Source: an uncultured Eubacterium sp. (GTDB lineage: Bacteria > Bacillota > Clostridia > Lachnospirales > Lachnospiraceae). From it: a DNA stretch of 24,220 nucleotides. The stretch covers positions 1 through 24,220 of the forward strand of contig URAI01000028.1 in NCBI GenBank assembly GCA_900545725.1, read 5' to 3'. Below are positions 16,336 to 23,693 of this stretch, in pieces (positions within the stretch are counted from its first letter, which is position 1; each line of letters opens with the position of its first letter). A program made the translations under genes and the position numbers. The notes below the pieces were generated by a model. The model saw only the letters and a list, made by a program, of their open reading frames with translations, had not been told where the DNA came from and ran no database searches.

Positions 16336-16420
16336 TTCTATTCCCACCTTCTTTCCAAACACACTGAACGGATATATTAAATTTATAATACCACTATAAT
16401 TCATATTTTACAAAGTTTAT

Positions 16421-16449
16421 TTGATTAAAATAACATTTCATGCTATAAT
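16421..16449 (+). promoter_or_regulatory. Strong plus-strand promoter upstream of the DtxR-type gene
   Basis: TTGATT (16421-16426), 17 bp, TATAAT (16444-16449), the best sigma-A match in the window. Transcription would begin near 16456, about 186 nt before the regulator's start codon. The 306-bp gap 16336-16641 otherwise holds the leader described next and, presumably, the unseen LysR promoter. Confidence 0.65.
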
Positions 16450-16455
16450 CATTTG

Positions 16456-16578
16456 AAAGCAGTCCTTTATTATATATTATAATACCAATGTATTAATGCA
16501 GCTTTATACAATAAAGGCTCGTGGTTATCATTTTTATAACAAAGAAATCCGTTAATAAACAGCAACGGTTTTCTTAAT
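16456..16578 (+). ncRNA. Candidate small RNA or attenuator leader before the DtxR-type gene
   Basis: Between the promoter and the gene are three inverted repeats: CCTTTATT (16464-16471) with AATAAAGG (16510-16517); GTTAT-N7-ATAAC at about 16523-16539; and CCGTT-N10-AACGG (about 16550-16569), followed by TTTTCTT. The last looks like a modest terminator. The segment could be a short independent RNA of about 120 nt or a leader in which read-through is controlled. It does not match a riboswitch class I can name. Confidence 0.35.
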
Positions 16579-16641
16579 AATAAAGTTGTAATTATTTACA
16601 CTACTGCTTTGTAATATAATTACTTAGAAATGAGGATTAAT

Positions 16642-17010
16642 ATGGCTACACATGAATCATCAGAGAATTATCTCGAAACAATACTTATACTTAGCTCTAA
16701 GCTTCCGGTAGTACGTTCTGTTGATATTGCTAACGAACTTAATTTCAAGAAATCAAGTGTCAGCATAGCAATGAAGCATTTAAGAGAAGAACATCACATA
16801 ACAGTTACAAAAGAAGGTTATATATATCTTACAGAATCCGGTAAAGAAATCGCCGAGATGATATATGAACGTCATGAATTTTTATCTTCATGGCTGTGTT
16901 CCCTTGGCGTTGATAAGGATATTGCCAATGAAGATGCCTGCCGTATGGAGCATGTAATAAGTAAAGAAAGCTTTAAAGCTATTAAGGATTACCTTAACAG
17001 CCATAAATAA
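16642..17010 (+). CDS. Short DtxR/MntR-type metal-dependent regulator
   Basis: Metal-responsive repressor of the DtxR family, 122 aa, without the C-terminal SH3/FeoA-like domain. Winged helix: about 8-65, with recognition region ELNFKKSSVSIAMKHL. The dimer/metal region has ERHEF and DACRMEHVIS. By alignment with DtxR, Cys102, Glu105 and His106 are kept (Cys100, Glu103, His104), and His79 is kept (His78). DtxR Met10, Glu83 and His98 are replaced by Asn, Ser and Asn. The retained cysteine is more like iron than manganese sensors. GAGGATTAAT precedes ATG 16642-16644; an ATG four codons earlier overlaps it. It is a plausible binder of the palindrome at the feo promoter. Metal and targets are inferred. 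Confidence 0.88.
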   Translation: MATHESSENYLETILILSSKLPVVRSVDIANELNFKKSSVSIAMKHLREEHHITVTKEGYIYLTESGKEIAEMIYERHEFLSSWLCSLGVDKDIANEDACRMEHVISKESFKAIKDYLNSHK

Positions 17011-17025
17011 GCACAAGTCATACAA

Positions 17026-17109
17026 AATAACTGCCGCAATAAGAATTATTATACAGTATATTTATCTATAGCTGTATATTATTAATTCTTAATGCGGCAG
17101 TTATTTTTT
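17026..17109. terminator. Bidirectional intrinsic terminator between convergent genes
   Basis: ATAACTGCCGCA ... TGCGGCAGTTAT forms the base of a stem of about 22 bp with a single A/A-type mismatch, continuing through TAAGAATTA. On the plus strand it is followed by TTTTT; on the minus strand by TTATTTTG. It serves the DtxR-type gene (plus) and the degV-family gene (minus), which converge here. Confidence 0.9.
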
Positions 17110-17149
17110 AACTACTCTGATGCACACTTACTATATCATGGATACAGCA

Positions 17150-18016
17150 CTAGGCTTCAATTCTCTCATATCCTACAAGCACACCTCTTTCCTGTGCATA
17201 GAAGCTGCATAAACCTCCTGTATTTACAATTGTCACATGGCTTTCTGGATATTTTTCAATAATCTTAAGCTTAAGATATCCTGCCATGGCTTCATTATGA
17301 CAATGGCTTATAATTACATTGCCACCAATATATCCATATTCGAGCATATCTTCTATAAGCTTATCATATACCTTAGTCTTACCTCGTGACTTTTTAACTA
17401 CTTCAAGTGTTCCTTCGCTGCTTGCACGGCCCATCACCTTTATACCAAGCATTGATGCCACTCCGGCTTCAAACTTATTAACTCTTCCATTCTTAATAAG
17501 ATTATCCATAGTCTCAAGTACAAAATAAAGATGTGTCATTTTCTTATAATTATTCATTCGCTTTACCATGGTATCAAAATCTATATCTTCCATGGCATAT
17601 GTTATGGCCCGTCTTGTAAGCAGCATAAGCTCTGGTCCTGTTGACATAGAATCCATCACATATATCTTTTTGTCAGGATAATCCTCTGCTATCATGTCCT
17701 TAGCTGCACATGCACTTCTATAGCTTCCCGACATAGCTCCTGTTATAGTTATTGCAATACACATATCAGCCTGTTCGAATATATCATACCACTCCTGTGG
17801 ACTCGGTGAAGCACTTCCTGTCTTTCCCTGATATGATTTCAAATAGTCTACCATATTCTCAGTATCCAGATTCTCATCATCTATAAATTCAACATCGCCT
17901 GCTTCTATCTTTAATGCAACCGTATCAAATAAAATATGTCCGTTAGTTTCTTCCTTTATCTGCTCCTTCAAGCCCGCCATATCACTTGAAGAATCAGTAA
18001 CCACTGCCCATTTCAT
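17150..18016 (-). CDS. DegV family fatty-acid-binding protein
   Basis: DegV/FakB-type protein, 288 aa, the family's normal length. These cytoplasmic proteins bind a fatty acid and present it to the kinase FakA. Signatures: TDSSSD (7-12), GSASPSPQEW (67-76), which forms part of the ligand pocket, and ITGAMSGSYRSA (91-102). The C-terminal domain contains RVNKFEAGVASMLGIK and ends with the FSCYAQE-like segment SFYAQERGVLVGY. The Shine-Dalgarno sequence is weak (GGATGAGATT). It has its own consensus promoter about 190 bp upstream, so the leader is long. No fakA-like kinase gene is nearby. Several paralogues usually occur in clostridial genomes, so the fatty acid preferred by this one cannot be told. 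Confidence 0.92.
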   Translation of the reverse strand: MKWAVVTDSSSDMAGLKEQIKEETNGHILFDTVALKIEAGDVEFIDDENLDTENMVDYLKSYQGKTGSASPSPQEWYDIFEQADMCIAITITGAMSGSYRSACAAKDMIAEDYPDKKIYVMDSMSTGPELMLLTRRAITYAMEDIDFDTMVKRMNNYKKMTHLYFVLETMDNLIKNGRVNKFEAGVASMLGIKVMGRASSEGTLEVVKKSRGKTKVYDKLIEDMLEYGYIGGNVIISHCHNEAMAGYLKLKIIEKYPESHVTIVNTGGLCSFYAQERGVLVGYERIEA

Positions 18017-18199
18017 AATCTCATCCAGCCTTTCTGTCAGATATTTATCAGATATCAGAATTTATTTTTAAAAATGATATTGAATACAAAAATCTACAAC
18101 TGTTATTCACATATATTTCTGCCGTCCATTCTAGAAATTATTAATGCTATACAAGTACATATTACTAAGTTGTATCTTTTACAATATCATGTAGTATTA
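18017..18199 (-). promoter_or_regulatory. Long untranslated leader of the DegV-family gene
   Basis: About 183 nt lie between the predicted transcription start and the start codon. The segment is AT-rich with only small, unconvincing hairpins, and I recognise no riboswitch. It may simply be unstructured. Confidence 0.3.
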
Positions 18200-18205
18200 A
18201 TTACT

Positions 18206-18234
18206 ATATTATCGTTCTATGAAGTATATGTCAA
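18206..18234 (-). promoter_or_regulatory. Consensus promoter of the DegV-family gene
   Basis: TTGACA (18234-18229), 17 bp, TAATAT (18211-18206) on the minus strand; start of transcription near 18199. The rest of the gap up to 18326 holds the 3' region of the metallopeptidase gene with no clear terminator. Confidence 0.7.
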
Positions 18235-18326
18235 GAATTAACTTTACAATACTAAAAAACAGCTTCACATACTAATCTCAATTCAGCAGGCAATGCTAAA
18301 ATCACTGTCTATAATAATATTCAGCT

Positions 18327-18950
18327 TCAGCAGCTTCCTTTTAACAGCTTTTCTGTCTGTTTCCAGTCAGGAAGAAATCTTGTCATATAATCTTTAAATA
18401 CCTTATTATGCCCAGGTTCAAGCATATGTACCAGTTCATGCACAATTACAAGCTCCAGACACTTTTCAGGCTTTTTTACTAATAAAGAATTAATCCTTAT
18501 TGTATGTTTATTAACCGAACAGCTCCCCCAGCGTGTCTTCATCATCCTTATTGTAAAGCATTCACATTTAACTCCTATTACCGGTTCCCACTTATTGGCA
18601 TATTCCCGTATCTTATCTTTTAGAAGCTGTAACTCTTCCTCACTTATTATAATTTTATTCTGACTGTTTATTTCTTTCTGACTGCTGGTTTCTTTATCAG
18701 CACCATCTATATTATCTTTATATGAATTACCATATAACTGTTGCACTGATTTTATTACTCTTTCACGATGCTTTATAATCCAATCCCATTTTCTTAGAAT
18801 AAAGCTCTTAATATACTCGTCAGAAACTCTCAAAGGTGCGGTTACAACCACCTTTCCATCCGGTGTCTTTATGTATAGATTAATATTTTTAATTTTCTTC
18901 TTAGTTATGTGTATATTAAGACCGTTGATGTTTATGTCATATTCTTTCAA
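18327..18950 (-). CDS. YgjP-like (DUF45/SprT-type) metallopeptidase
   Basis: Putative zinc peptidase of the YgjP/M48-like group, 207 aa, cytoplasmic. The zinc site is HELVH (171-175) with third ligand His181 in EPGHNKVF. RWGSCS (140-145) is the other family signature. The N-terminal half is a beta-rich domain with an inserted, poorly conserved polar stretch (about 72-105). The start codon is TTG: the frame has no suitable ATG, and a strong GGGGGATTAATT sits immediately before TTG at 18948-18950. The physiological substrate of the family is not established to my knowledge. It is transcribed alone, with no functional link to its neighbours visible. Confidence 0.87.
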   Translation of the reverse strand: MKEYDININGLNIHITKKKIKNINLYIKTPDGKVVVTAPLRVSDEYIKSFILRKWDWIIKHRERVIKSVQQLYGNSYKDNIDGADKETSSQKEINSQNKIIISEEELQLLKDKIREYANKWEPVIGVKCECFTIRMMKTRWGSCSVNKHTIRINSLLVKKPEKCLELVIVHELVHMLEPGHNKVFKDYMTRFLPDWKQTEKLLKGSC

Positions 18951-19130
18951 AATTAATCCCCCTGCTATACTCCATTTATATTTAACAGTTAATTACTTGT
19001 CCCGATGCATTTTTATTGCTATTAAACCAACTCATAATCCGCCTGTAGGGCATAATCCAATTCAGAGATTGAATACCGGCTGAGGCAATATTGTTTTCCT
19101 TTCTATAGCAGAAATGTCATCTACAAATCT
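18951..19130 (-). other. Gap upstream of the metallopeptidase gene, partly structured
   Basis: A 180-bp stretch that, on the minus strand, can fold GGTAT/ATGCC with inner CAAT/ATTG pairs around CTCTGA (about 19047-19075), followed by a GC-richer patch CCTACAGGCGG (about 19040-19050). A frame of about 45 codons is open through it but lacks a start with a ribosome binding site. It probably contains the leader of the metallopeptidase gene. No known motif was recognised. Confidence 0.3.
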
Positions 19131-19239
19131 AAAAACAGGACAGGCAGACCAAGACCCGCGCTGTTTAATTACAAGACTGTATAAAAAGAGATTATCTTTC
19201 TGATACTTCATGCTCCACAACACAAGTTCCGGTCTGCCC
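19131..19239 (-). ncRNA. Candidate structured RNA just downstream of pflA
   Basis: On the minus strand GGGCAGACC (19239-19231) pairs with GGTCTGCCT (19150-19142). The stem continues inward as GGAA/TCTT and CTTGTGTTG/CAGCGCGGG, about 21 bp with one mismatch. Several pairs are G-U, which hold only on the minus strand, so that is the likely RNA strand. The loop of about 50 nt can form a small inner hairpin. A T-run (19135-19131) follows seven bases after the stem. It begins 22 bp after the pflA stop codon. It may be an independent RNA or an elaborate pflA 3' end. Confidence 0.5.
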
Positions 19240-19268
19240 ATTATGCTGTTTTAACAGCCATTAATCAA
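19240..19268 (-). promoter_or_regulatory. Possible promoter of the pflA-adjacent RNA
   Basis: TTGATT (19268-19263), overlapping the last pflA codons, 17 bp, CATAAT (19245-19240) on the minus strand. The spacer contains GCTGTT-TT-AACAGC (19245-19258), a near-perfect hairpin. Initiation would fall 4 to 8 bases inside the stem described above, which weakens the promoter reading. Confidence 0.35.
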
Positions 19269-20025
19269 GATAACCTGTATAACTTGATGTTTCTAATATA
19301 TTATTTGCTTTTTCAATTAATTCCTTGGTTGGTGGCTTAACTCCTTCAAGCGAATATGGAATACCAAGATTTTCCCACTTAAATACACCAAGTGTATGAT
19401 ATGGAAGTACTTCAAAACGCTTCACTGTCTTTAACCCCTTTACAAAATCCCTTAATTTAATTAAATCCTCTTCATCATCTGTATACCCCGGAACAAGTAC
19501 ATTTCTAATCCACATATCTTTTCCGTTATCAGATAAATACTCTGCCAATTGTAAAATATTATTATTAGTCCAGCCTGTAAGCTCCTTATGCTTATTATCG
19601 TCAATCTGTTTAATATCGAGCATGAAAAGATCTGTATACTTCATAAGTTCGTTAAACTTACTTATAAATGGTTCTTCAAGTGTAAATGGATTACCTGACG
19701 TATCAAGGGTTGTATTAACACCATTTGCATGTGCAATCTTAAATAACTCTGTGACAAAGTCAATCTGTAAAAGTGCTTCACCACCACTTACAGTAATTCC
19801 TCCCTTATTCTTCCAGTAGTTATGATATCTATAAGCCTTGTCAAATGCCTCCTGAGGTGTCTGCATGCTGCCACCCTCCATTGACCAGGTCTCAGGATTA
19901 TGACAATATTTACATCTCATGTGACATCCTTGTAAAAATATAATATATCTGACTCCCGGTCCGTCAACCGAACCAAAGCTTTCTACTGAATGTACTCTTC
20001 CTTTAATCTGTGTTGATTCACTCAT
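19261..20025 (-). CDS. pflA: Pyruvate formate-lyase activating enzyme
   Basis: Radical SAM enzyme that installs the glycyl radical on pyruvate formate-lyase in the anaerobic cytoplasm, 254 aa. The cluster motif CHMRCKYC holds Cys34, Cys38 and Cys41; the SAM-binding TVSGGEALLQ follows at about 78-87. VESFGSVDGPGVRYIIFLQG and the C-terminal VLPYHTLGVFKWENLGIPY are typical of PFL activases rather than other glycyl-radical activases. ATG 20023-20025 is preferred over a TTG eight codons upstream; the Shine-Dalgarno sequence is weak for either. No pflB lies in the window: the next gene upstream on this strand is YitT, 298 bp away. The gene therefore stands apart from its substrate enzyme. Confidence 0.92.
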   Translation of the reverse strand: MSESTQIKGRVHSVESFGSVDGPGVRYIIFLQGCHMRCKYCHNPETWSMEGGSMQTPQEAFDKAYRYHNYWKNKGGITVSGGEALLQIDFVTELFKIAHANGVNTTLDTSGNPFTLEEPFISKFNELMKYTDLFMLDIKQIDDNKHKELTGWTNNNILQLAEYLSDNGKDMWIRNVLVPGYTDDEEDLIKLRDFVKGLKTVKRFEVLPYHTLGVFKWENLGIPYSLEGVKPPTKELIEKANNILETSSYTGYLD

Positions 20026-20129
20026 TACACTACCATACCTTTCTTTCAAATATCTATATTATTGTTACCTGACTTCCGGCAGCAACATATTGTTGATTTA
20101 ATTGTTTTATAAATTGCATTAAATAATTG

Positions 20130-20176
20130 AAGCTGTAGCAGCTTTATTCAAATATACTGTATATAGTCATATACAG
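20130..20176. other. Two small perfect hairpins upstream of pflA
   Basis: AAGCTG-TAG-CAGCTT (20130-20144) and CTGTATAT-AGTC-ATATACAG (20157-20176). They lie in the 298-bp gap between yitT-type gene and pflA, about 105-150 bp upstream of the pflA start. Neither has a T-run on the minus strand. They could be operator sites or leader hairpins for pflA. The rest of the gap (20177-20323) is AT-rich with no further signal. Confidence 0.35.
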
Positions 20177-20323
20177 CTAACAAAATATATCATATTTAAA
20201 CAGCTTTGTCCATAAACCAACCATTAATTGTTGCTTAAAATCCAATACATAAATTTCCTCATGCTAATCTTCCTTCCGCAGGTATTTTAATAAAAAAAGA
20301 ATCGCAGTATCATTATTTTTACA

Positions 20324-21196
20324 TTAATCATCATTAATATGAAATGTCATATCTTTTTCTGTCTTTTTTATATGATTTCCTATAATCTCTGATACGTCTG
20401 ATACAGTTACAAATGCCGATGTGTCAGCTGACCTGATTATATTCCTTAACTCTCTTATCTCAAATCTTGTAACAACACAATAAAGGACAGTCTTTTTGCC
20501 ACTTACCATCCCCTCGCCATGCATAATCGTTACCGTTCTTCCGAGCAGCTGATATATCTTTTCCGCAATAATCTCTGCCTCGTCCGTAATAATCATTGCC
20601 GCCTTTGCCTGATCAAGACCTGTCTCTACAACGTCTAATATCTTAGAAGTTATAAAATATGTCAAAAGACTGTACATTGCCCTGTCAAATCCAAACAGCA
20701 CTCCTGCTATGGCATAAATTACTATATTAATTATAAGCACAGTCTGACCTACAGGTATTCCAAACTTCTTATTAAGAAGAATTGCAACAGTCTCCGTTCC
20801 ATCAAGGCAGCCTCCATAACGTATTACAATTCCTACACCAAGACCTAATATTACACCTCCAAATGATACGGCAAGCAAAGTCTCCTGTGTCGCATTGGCA
20901 AGTGGCGCAAATACTCCTACAAATACAGAAAATACTGCCATTGAAAACGCTGCCTTTACAACAAACATTTTCCCCAGTTTTCTCATTCCTATTAAAAGAA
21001 ACGGCAGATTAAGAACAATTGTAAGTATGCTAAGTGATATTCCTGTAAGATTCCTAATCATTATGCCAATACCTATTACACCGCCATCAAGAATAGTATT
21101 AGGTACAAGAAATTCCTCAATAGCAAAAGCCGCTATAACAGCCCCAACTGCAAGCATTATGTAATCAATAAATGTTTTTAAAAAGTCTTTTTTCAT
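20324..21196 (-). CDS. YitT family membrane protein
   Basis: Membrane protein of unknown transport role, 290 aa, the family's standard length. About six hydrophobic helices occupy residues 10-195, with landmarks FLVPNTILDGGVIGIGIM and GGCLDGTETVAILLNKKFGIPVGQ. A C-terminal soluble DUF2179 domain (about 205-275) follows, with AAMIITDEAEIIAEKI and GRTVTIMHGEGMVSGKKTVLYCVVTR. ATG 21194-21196 is preferred because GGGG lies at good distance; a TTG two codons upstream is too close. It begins 75 bp after the ThrE C-terminal gene on the same strand, so cotranscription with the exporter is possible. Its substrate is unknown. Confidence 0.93.
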   Translation of the reverse strand: MKKDFLKTFIDYIMLAVGAVIAAFAIEEFLVPNTILDGGVIGIGIMIRNLTGISLSILTIVLNLPFLLIGMRKLGKMFVVKAAFSMAVFSVFVGVFAPLANATQETLLAVSFGGVILGLGVGIVIRYGGCLDGTETVAILLNKKFGIPVGQTVLIINIVIYAIAGVLFGFDRAMYSLLTYFITSKILDVVETGLDQAKAAMIITDEAEIIAEKIYQLLGRTVTIMHGEGMVSGKKTVLYCVVTRFEIRELRNIIRSADTSAFVTVSDVSEIIGNHIKKTEKDMTFHINDD

Positions 21197-21271
21197 TTTC
21201 AATTCCCCTATCTTTTTAATAAAACTAATCCCAGTTTTGCGGGCATTTTTATCTGAAAAAATTACATTAAA

Positions 21272-21718
21272 TTATATAAGCTTTCGTATTTTTAATTTTT
21301 TAATGGTATTTTTAATGACAATAACAAATGCATCTACCATAAATATAGAAATAGCAATAGCTCCAGCAGCCCCGATTGTCGAAACAAGGCTTGAAAGTGC
21401 CATCTGTGTATCTTGTGTAAGAAGGTAATATACCGTCTCATACATACCGGCTCCCGGTACAATTGTAAGAATTGACGGGATAAGTATTGTTGTAACCGGA
21501 GACTTTAATACCCTTGCAAATATATGAGATGCTATCGCAAGTGTAAGTCCTGAAATAAATGTTGCAAACATTACTGTTGTATATTCAAGCACATATAAGT
21601 ATATAGCCCATCCTGCCATACCAAGTATTCCATTAACCAAAAGACATTTCCTAGGTGCTTCATTGACAACAGAAAAAGCAAGAATTGCAAAAAATGCAAA
21701 AAGGCTCTGTAATATCAT
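21272..21718 (-). CDS. Threonine/serine exporter, C-terminal-type subunit
   Basis: Short membrane protein (148 aa) of the ThrE_2/DUF3815 type, with four to five hydrophobic segments. PRKCLLVNGILGMAGW near the N-terminus and the segment ILIPSILTIVPGAGMYETVYYLL are family landmarks. It corresponds to the C-terminal half of actinobacterial ThrE and works with the neighbouring gene product. ATG 21716-21718 follows GGAAAGGATATATAT; the longer in-frame start lacks such a site and would add a polar stretch before the first helix. It follows the partner gene by 36 bp. Function as an amino-acid exporter is known for fused ThrE and is assumed here. Confidence 0.88.
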   Translation of the reverse strand: MILQSLFAFFAILAFSVVNEAPRKCLLVNGILGMAGWAIYLYVLEYTTVMFATFISGLTLAIASHIFARVLKSPVTTILIPSILTIVPGAGMYETVYYLLTQDTQMALSSLVSTIGAAGAIAISIFMVDAFVIVIKNTIKKLKIRKLI

Positions 21719-21754
21719 ATATATATCCTTTCCCAGTCTATACACTGTATATAT

Positions 21755-22540
21755 TTAAAGTATGCCACCTGTAATGGTAATTCCTACATAAACTCCCAAT
21801 GCTATCATGGCAGCCTCCACAAATGCCTCTAATATGTTGGCATTTCCAGATGTATAATCCCCATGAAGAGTATCCCTTATTGCATTTGTAATAGCAGCAC
21901 CGGGAACCAGCACCATTATTGCACCTACGATAATAAGCTTAAAATGCAGCACAGGATACAGCCTTGTAAGAATTGATGCAGCACTTGATAATACGATTGA
22001 TGCAAGCATATCCTTTATCAGTGAATTAAGCTCTATACGTCTTCCTATGCTTATCCATATCGCAAGAATTGTTCCTACCACGATATTGGCAGCCATATCC
22101 AAAAATGTACCGCCAAACATTCCTGTAAAAAATACCATTACAAATATTGTACATATATTCTTTAACCACCATGGATACTGTGACCTCTTGATATGCTTAA
22201 GCTGTGAAAATGCTTCTTTTATTGTTATATCACCTTTATACATCCTTCTTGAAATATCATTAACGATAGCTACAACATTAAGATTAACAGCACCCTTTCT
22301 TACTCTTCTTATAACAGTAAGTGCATCAATAGCCGGGTCATCTAAAGATATCATAAGTCCTGTGGATACTACAAAAGACTGTGTCGTCTTAAGTCCCGAG
22401 GTCTTTAATATATAATTAATAGTCTCTTCCACCCTGTATATTTCAGCACCATTTTCAAGCATAATCATGCCTGCAAGTGCCGCCGTATCTATTATTAGTT
22501 TATAATCAATACTATCCTGTATTCCTTTTTGATTTTCCAT
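21755..22540 (-). CDS. Threonine/serine exporter, N-terminal-type subunit
   Basis: ThrE_1/DUF1212-type protein, 261 aa. A soluble N-terminal part (about 1-120) contains GMIMLENGAEIYRVEET, the diagnostic family sequence. Five hydrophobic helices follow from about 127, including IIVGAIMVLVPGAAITNAIRD, whose VPGA turn is conserved in both ThrE halves. GAGGAAGGTGC before the ATG fixes the start. The next gene encodes the other half, a split form common in Firmicutes. The upstream gap to metF (129 bp) is AT-rich and probably holds the promoter, although no clean -35/-10 pair stands out. Confidence 0.9.
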   Translation of the reverse strand: MENQKGIQDSIDYKLIIDTAALAGMIMLENGAEIYRVEETINYILKTSGLKTTQSFVVSTGLMISLDDPAIDALTVIRRVRKGAVNLNVVAIVNDISRRMYKGDITIKEAFSQLKHIKRSQYPWWLKNICTIFVMVFFTGMFGGTFLDMAANIVVGTILAIWISIGRRIELNSLIKDMLASIVLSSAASILTRLYPVLHFKLIIVGAIMVLVPGAAITNAIRDTLHGDYTSGNANILEAFVEAAMIALGVYVGITITGGIL

Positions 22541-22669
22541 GCACCTTCCTCTTTCTAAAATATAAAACCATGATATTTGCCGGATGCAGTTATCTTAGAT
22601 TCTTTTCCATAAAGATTGTATATACTTAAAATGTATTAACTACAAATGTACTAAATAATAATATATTGA

Positions 22670-23539
22670 TTACAGCCCTAAAATTTCCGACAGATTCTTT
22701 TGTATTCCACCTGCAACCTCCGGCTTATTCATCGAATATACATGTATATGCTTAACGCCATTGGCATAAAGGTCTATTATCTGATCTGCTGCATAGACTA
22801 TTCCAGCCTGTTTCATTGCTGCCTCTGTATCTCCAAATCTGTCAACAATATTAATAAATCTTTCTGGAATATTACAGCCTGACAGTTTAATTGCATTCTT
22901 TATCTGTCTTCTGTTAGTAACCGGCATAATTCCCGGTATTACAGGAACCATAATTCCTGCATCTCTTAATCTATACATAAAGTTAAAAAATATATTATTA
23001 TCAAAAAACATCTGTGTCGTAAGATATTCACAGCCTGCCATAACCTTCTTTTTAAGTCCTTCTATATCCTGTGCCCTTCCGTCCGAATCGGGATGTATCT
23101 CAGGGTAACACGCCCCGCCGATACAAAAATCGCCATTTTGTTTTATAAATTCAACAAGCTCTGAGGAATGGGAAAAATCTGTAAAAATCTCTCCTTTATA
23201 ATTAACAGGAACATCTCCTCTTAATGCAAGTATATTCTCAATTCCGGCAGCCTTCATCTCATCCAGGGCATTCTTAATTCTTATCCTGTCAGCACATACA
23301 CATGTAAGGTGTGCTATAGCAGGTATTTTATACTGTATCTGTATCTCACTTGCAAGCTTTATGGTGTGTCCTTTAGTACTTCCACCCGCCCCATATGTCA
23401 CACTCATATAGGAAGGCTTTTGTGCTGCTATTTCAAGTGCTGCCTTTTTTACATTTTCAAAATCTGTATCCTTTTTAGGTGGAAATACTTCAAATGATAT
23501 TGTATTCTTTTCTGAATTTATTATATTTTTTACTTTCAT
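22670..23539 (-). CDS. metF: 5,10-methylenetetrahydrofolate reductase
   Basis: Flavoprotein that reduces methylenetetrahydrofolate to methyltetrahydrofolate for methionine synthesis, cytoplasmic, 289 aa, normal bacterial length. SFEVFPPK holds the catalytic Glu17; SVTYGAGGS, AHLTC (76-80) and LALRGDVP (Asp109) line the FAD and folate sites; the C-terminal part includes TTQMFFDN and GIMPV. ATG 23537-23539 follows GGAGAAGATA; a TTG four codons upstream overlaps this site and is rejected. No metH or other methionine gene is adjacent. Upstream on the minus strand TTGTTT-N16-TAAAAT (23617-23590) is a possible promoter. It is divergent from the zinc-ribbon gene at 23694. Confidence 0.95.
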   Translation of the reverse strand: MKVKNIINSEKNTISFEVFPPKKDTDFENVKKAALEIAAQKPSYMSVTYGAGGSTKGHTIKLASEIQIQYKIPAIAHLTCVCADRIRIKNALDEMKAAGIENILALRGDVPVNYKGEIFTDFSHSSELVEFIKQNGDFCIGGACYPEIHPDSDGRAQDIEGLKKKVMAGCEYLTTQMFFDNNIFFNFMYRLRDAGIMVPVIPGIMPVTNRRQIKNAIKLSGCNIPERFINIVDRFGDTEAAMKQAGIVYAADQIIDLYANGVKHIHVYSMNKPEVAGGIQKNLSEILGL

Positions 23540-23624
23540 TATCTTCTCCAATCATTTATAAATAATGTGACCAGCCTTATTATATTATTATTTTAACATA
23601 TCTGACTAATAAAACAAGTAAGTC

Positions 23625-23653
23625 TTCACATATGATAATATTTAATGTATAAT
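23625..23653 (+). promoter_or_regulatory. Promoter of the two small plus-strand genes
   Basis: TTCACA (23625-23630), 17 bp, TATAAT (23648-23653). Transcription would start near 23660, 34 bp before the first start codon. Confidence 0.6.
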
Positions 23654-23693
23654 TAATAATTAAGGCAATTATAATAAAGGAATGGAGTTTAAC

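Noticed and set aside
16615..16620. TATAAT immediately before the DtxR-type gene as its promoter
   Set aside because: No acceptable -35 lies 15-19 bp upstream, and the start of transcription would fall almost on the Shine-Dalgarno sequence. The promoter at 16421-16449 fits far better.
18951..19083. Short minus-strand frame of about 45 codons upstream of the metallopeptidase
   Set aside because: No start codon with a ribosome binding site in frame and no recognisable protein; also overlapped by an equally meaningless plus-strand frame.
19261..20025. A pyruvate formate-lyase operon
   Set aside because: Only the activase gene is present; no pflB-like glycyl-radical enzyme gene lies on either side.
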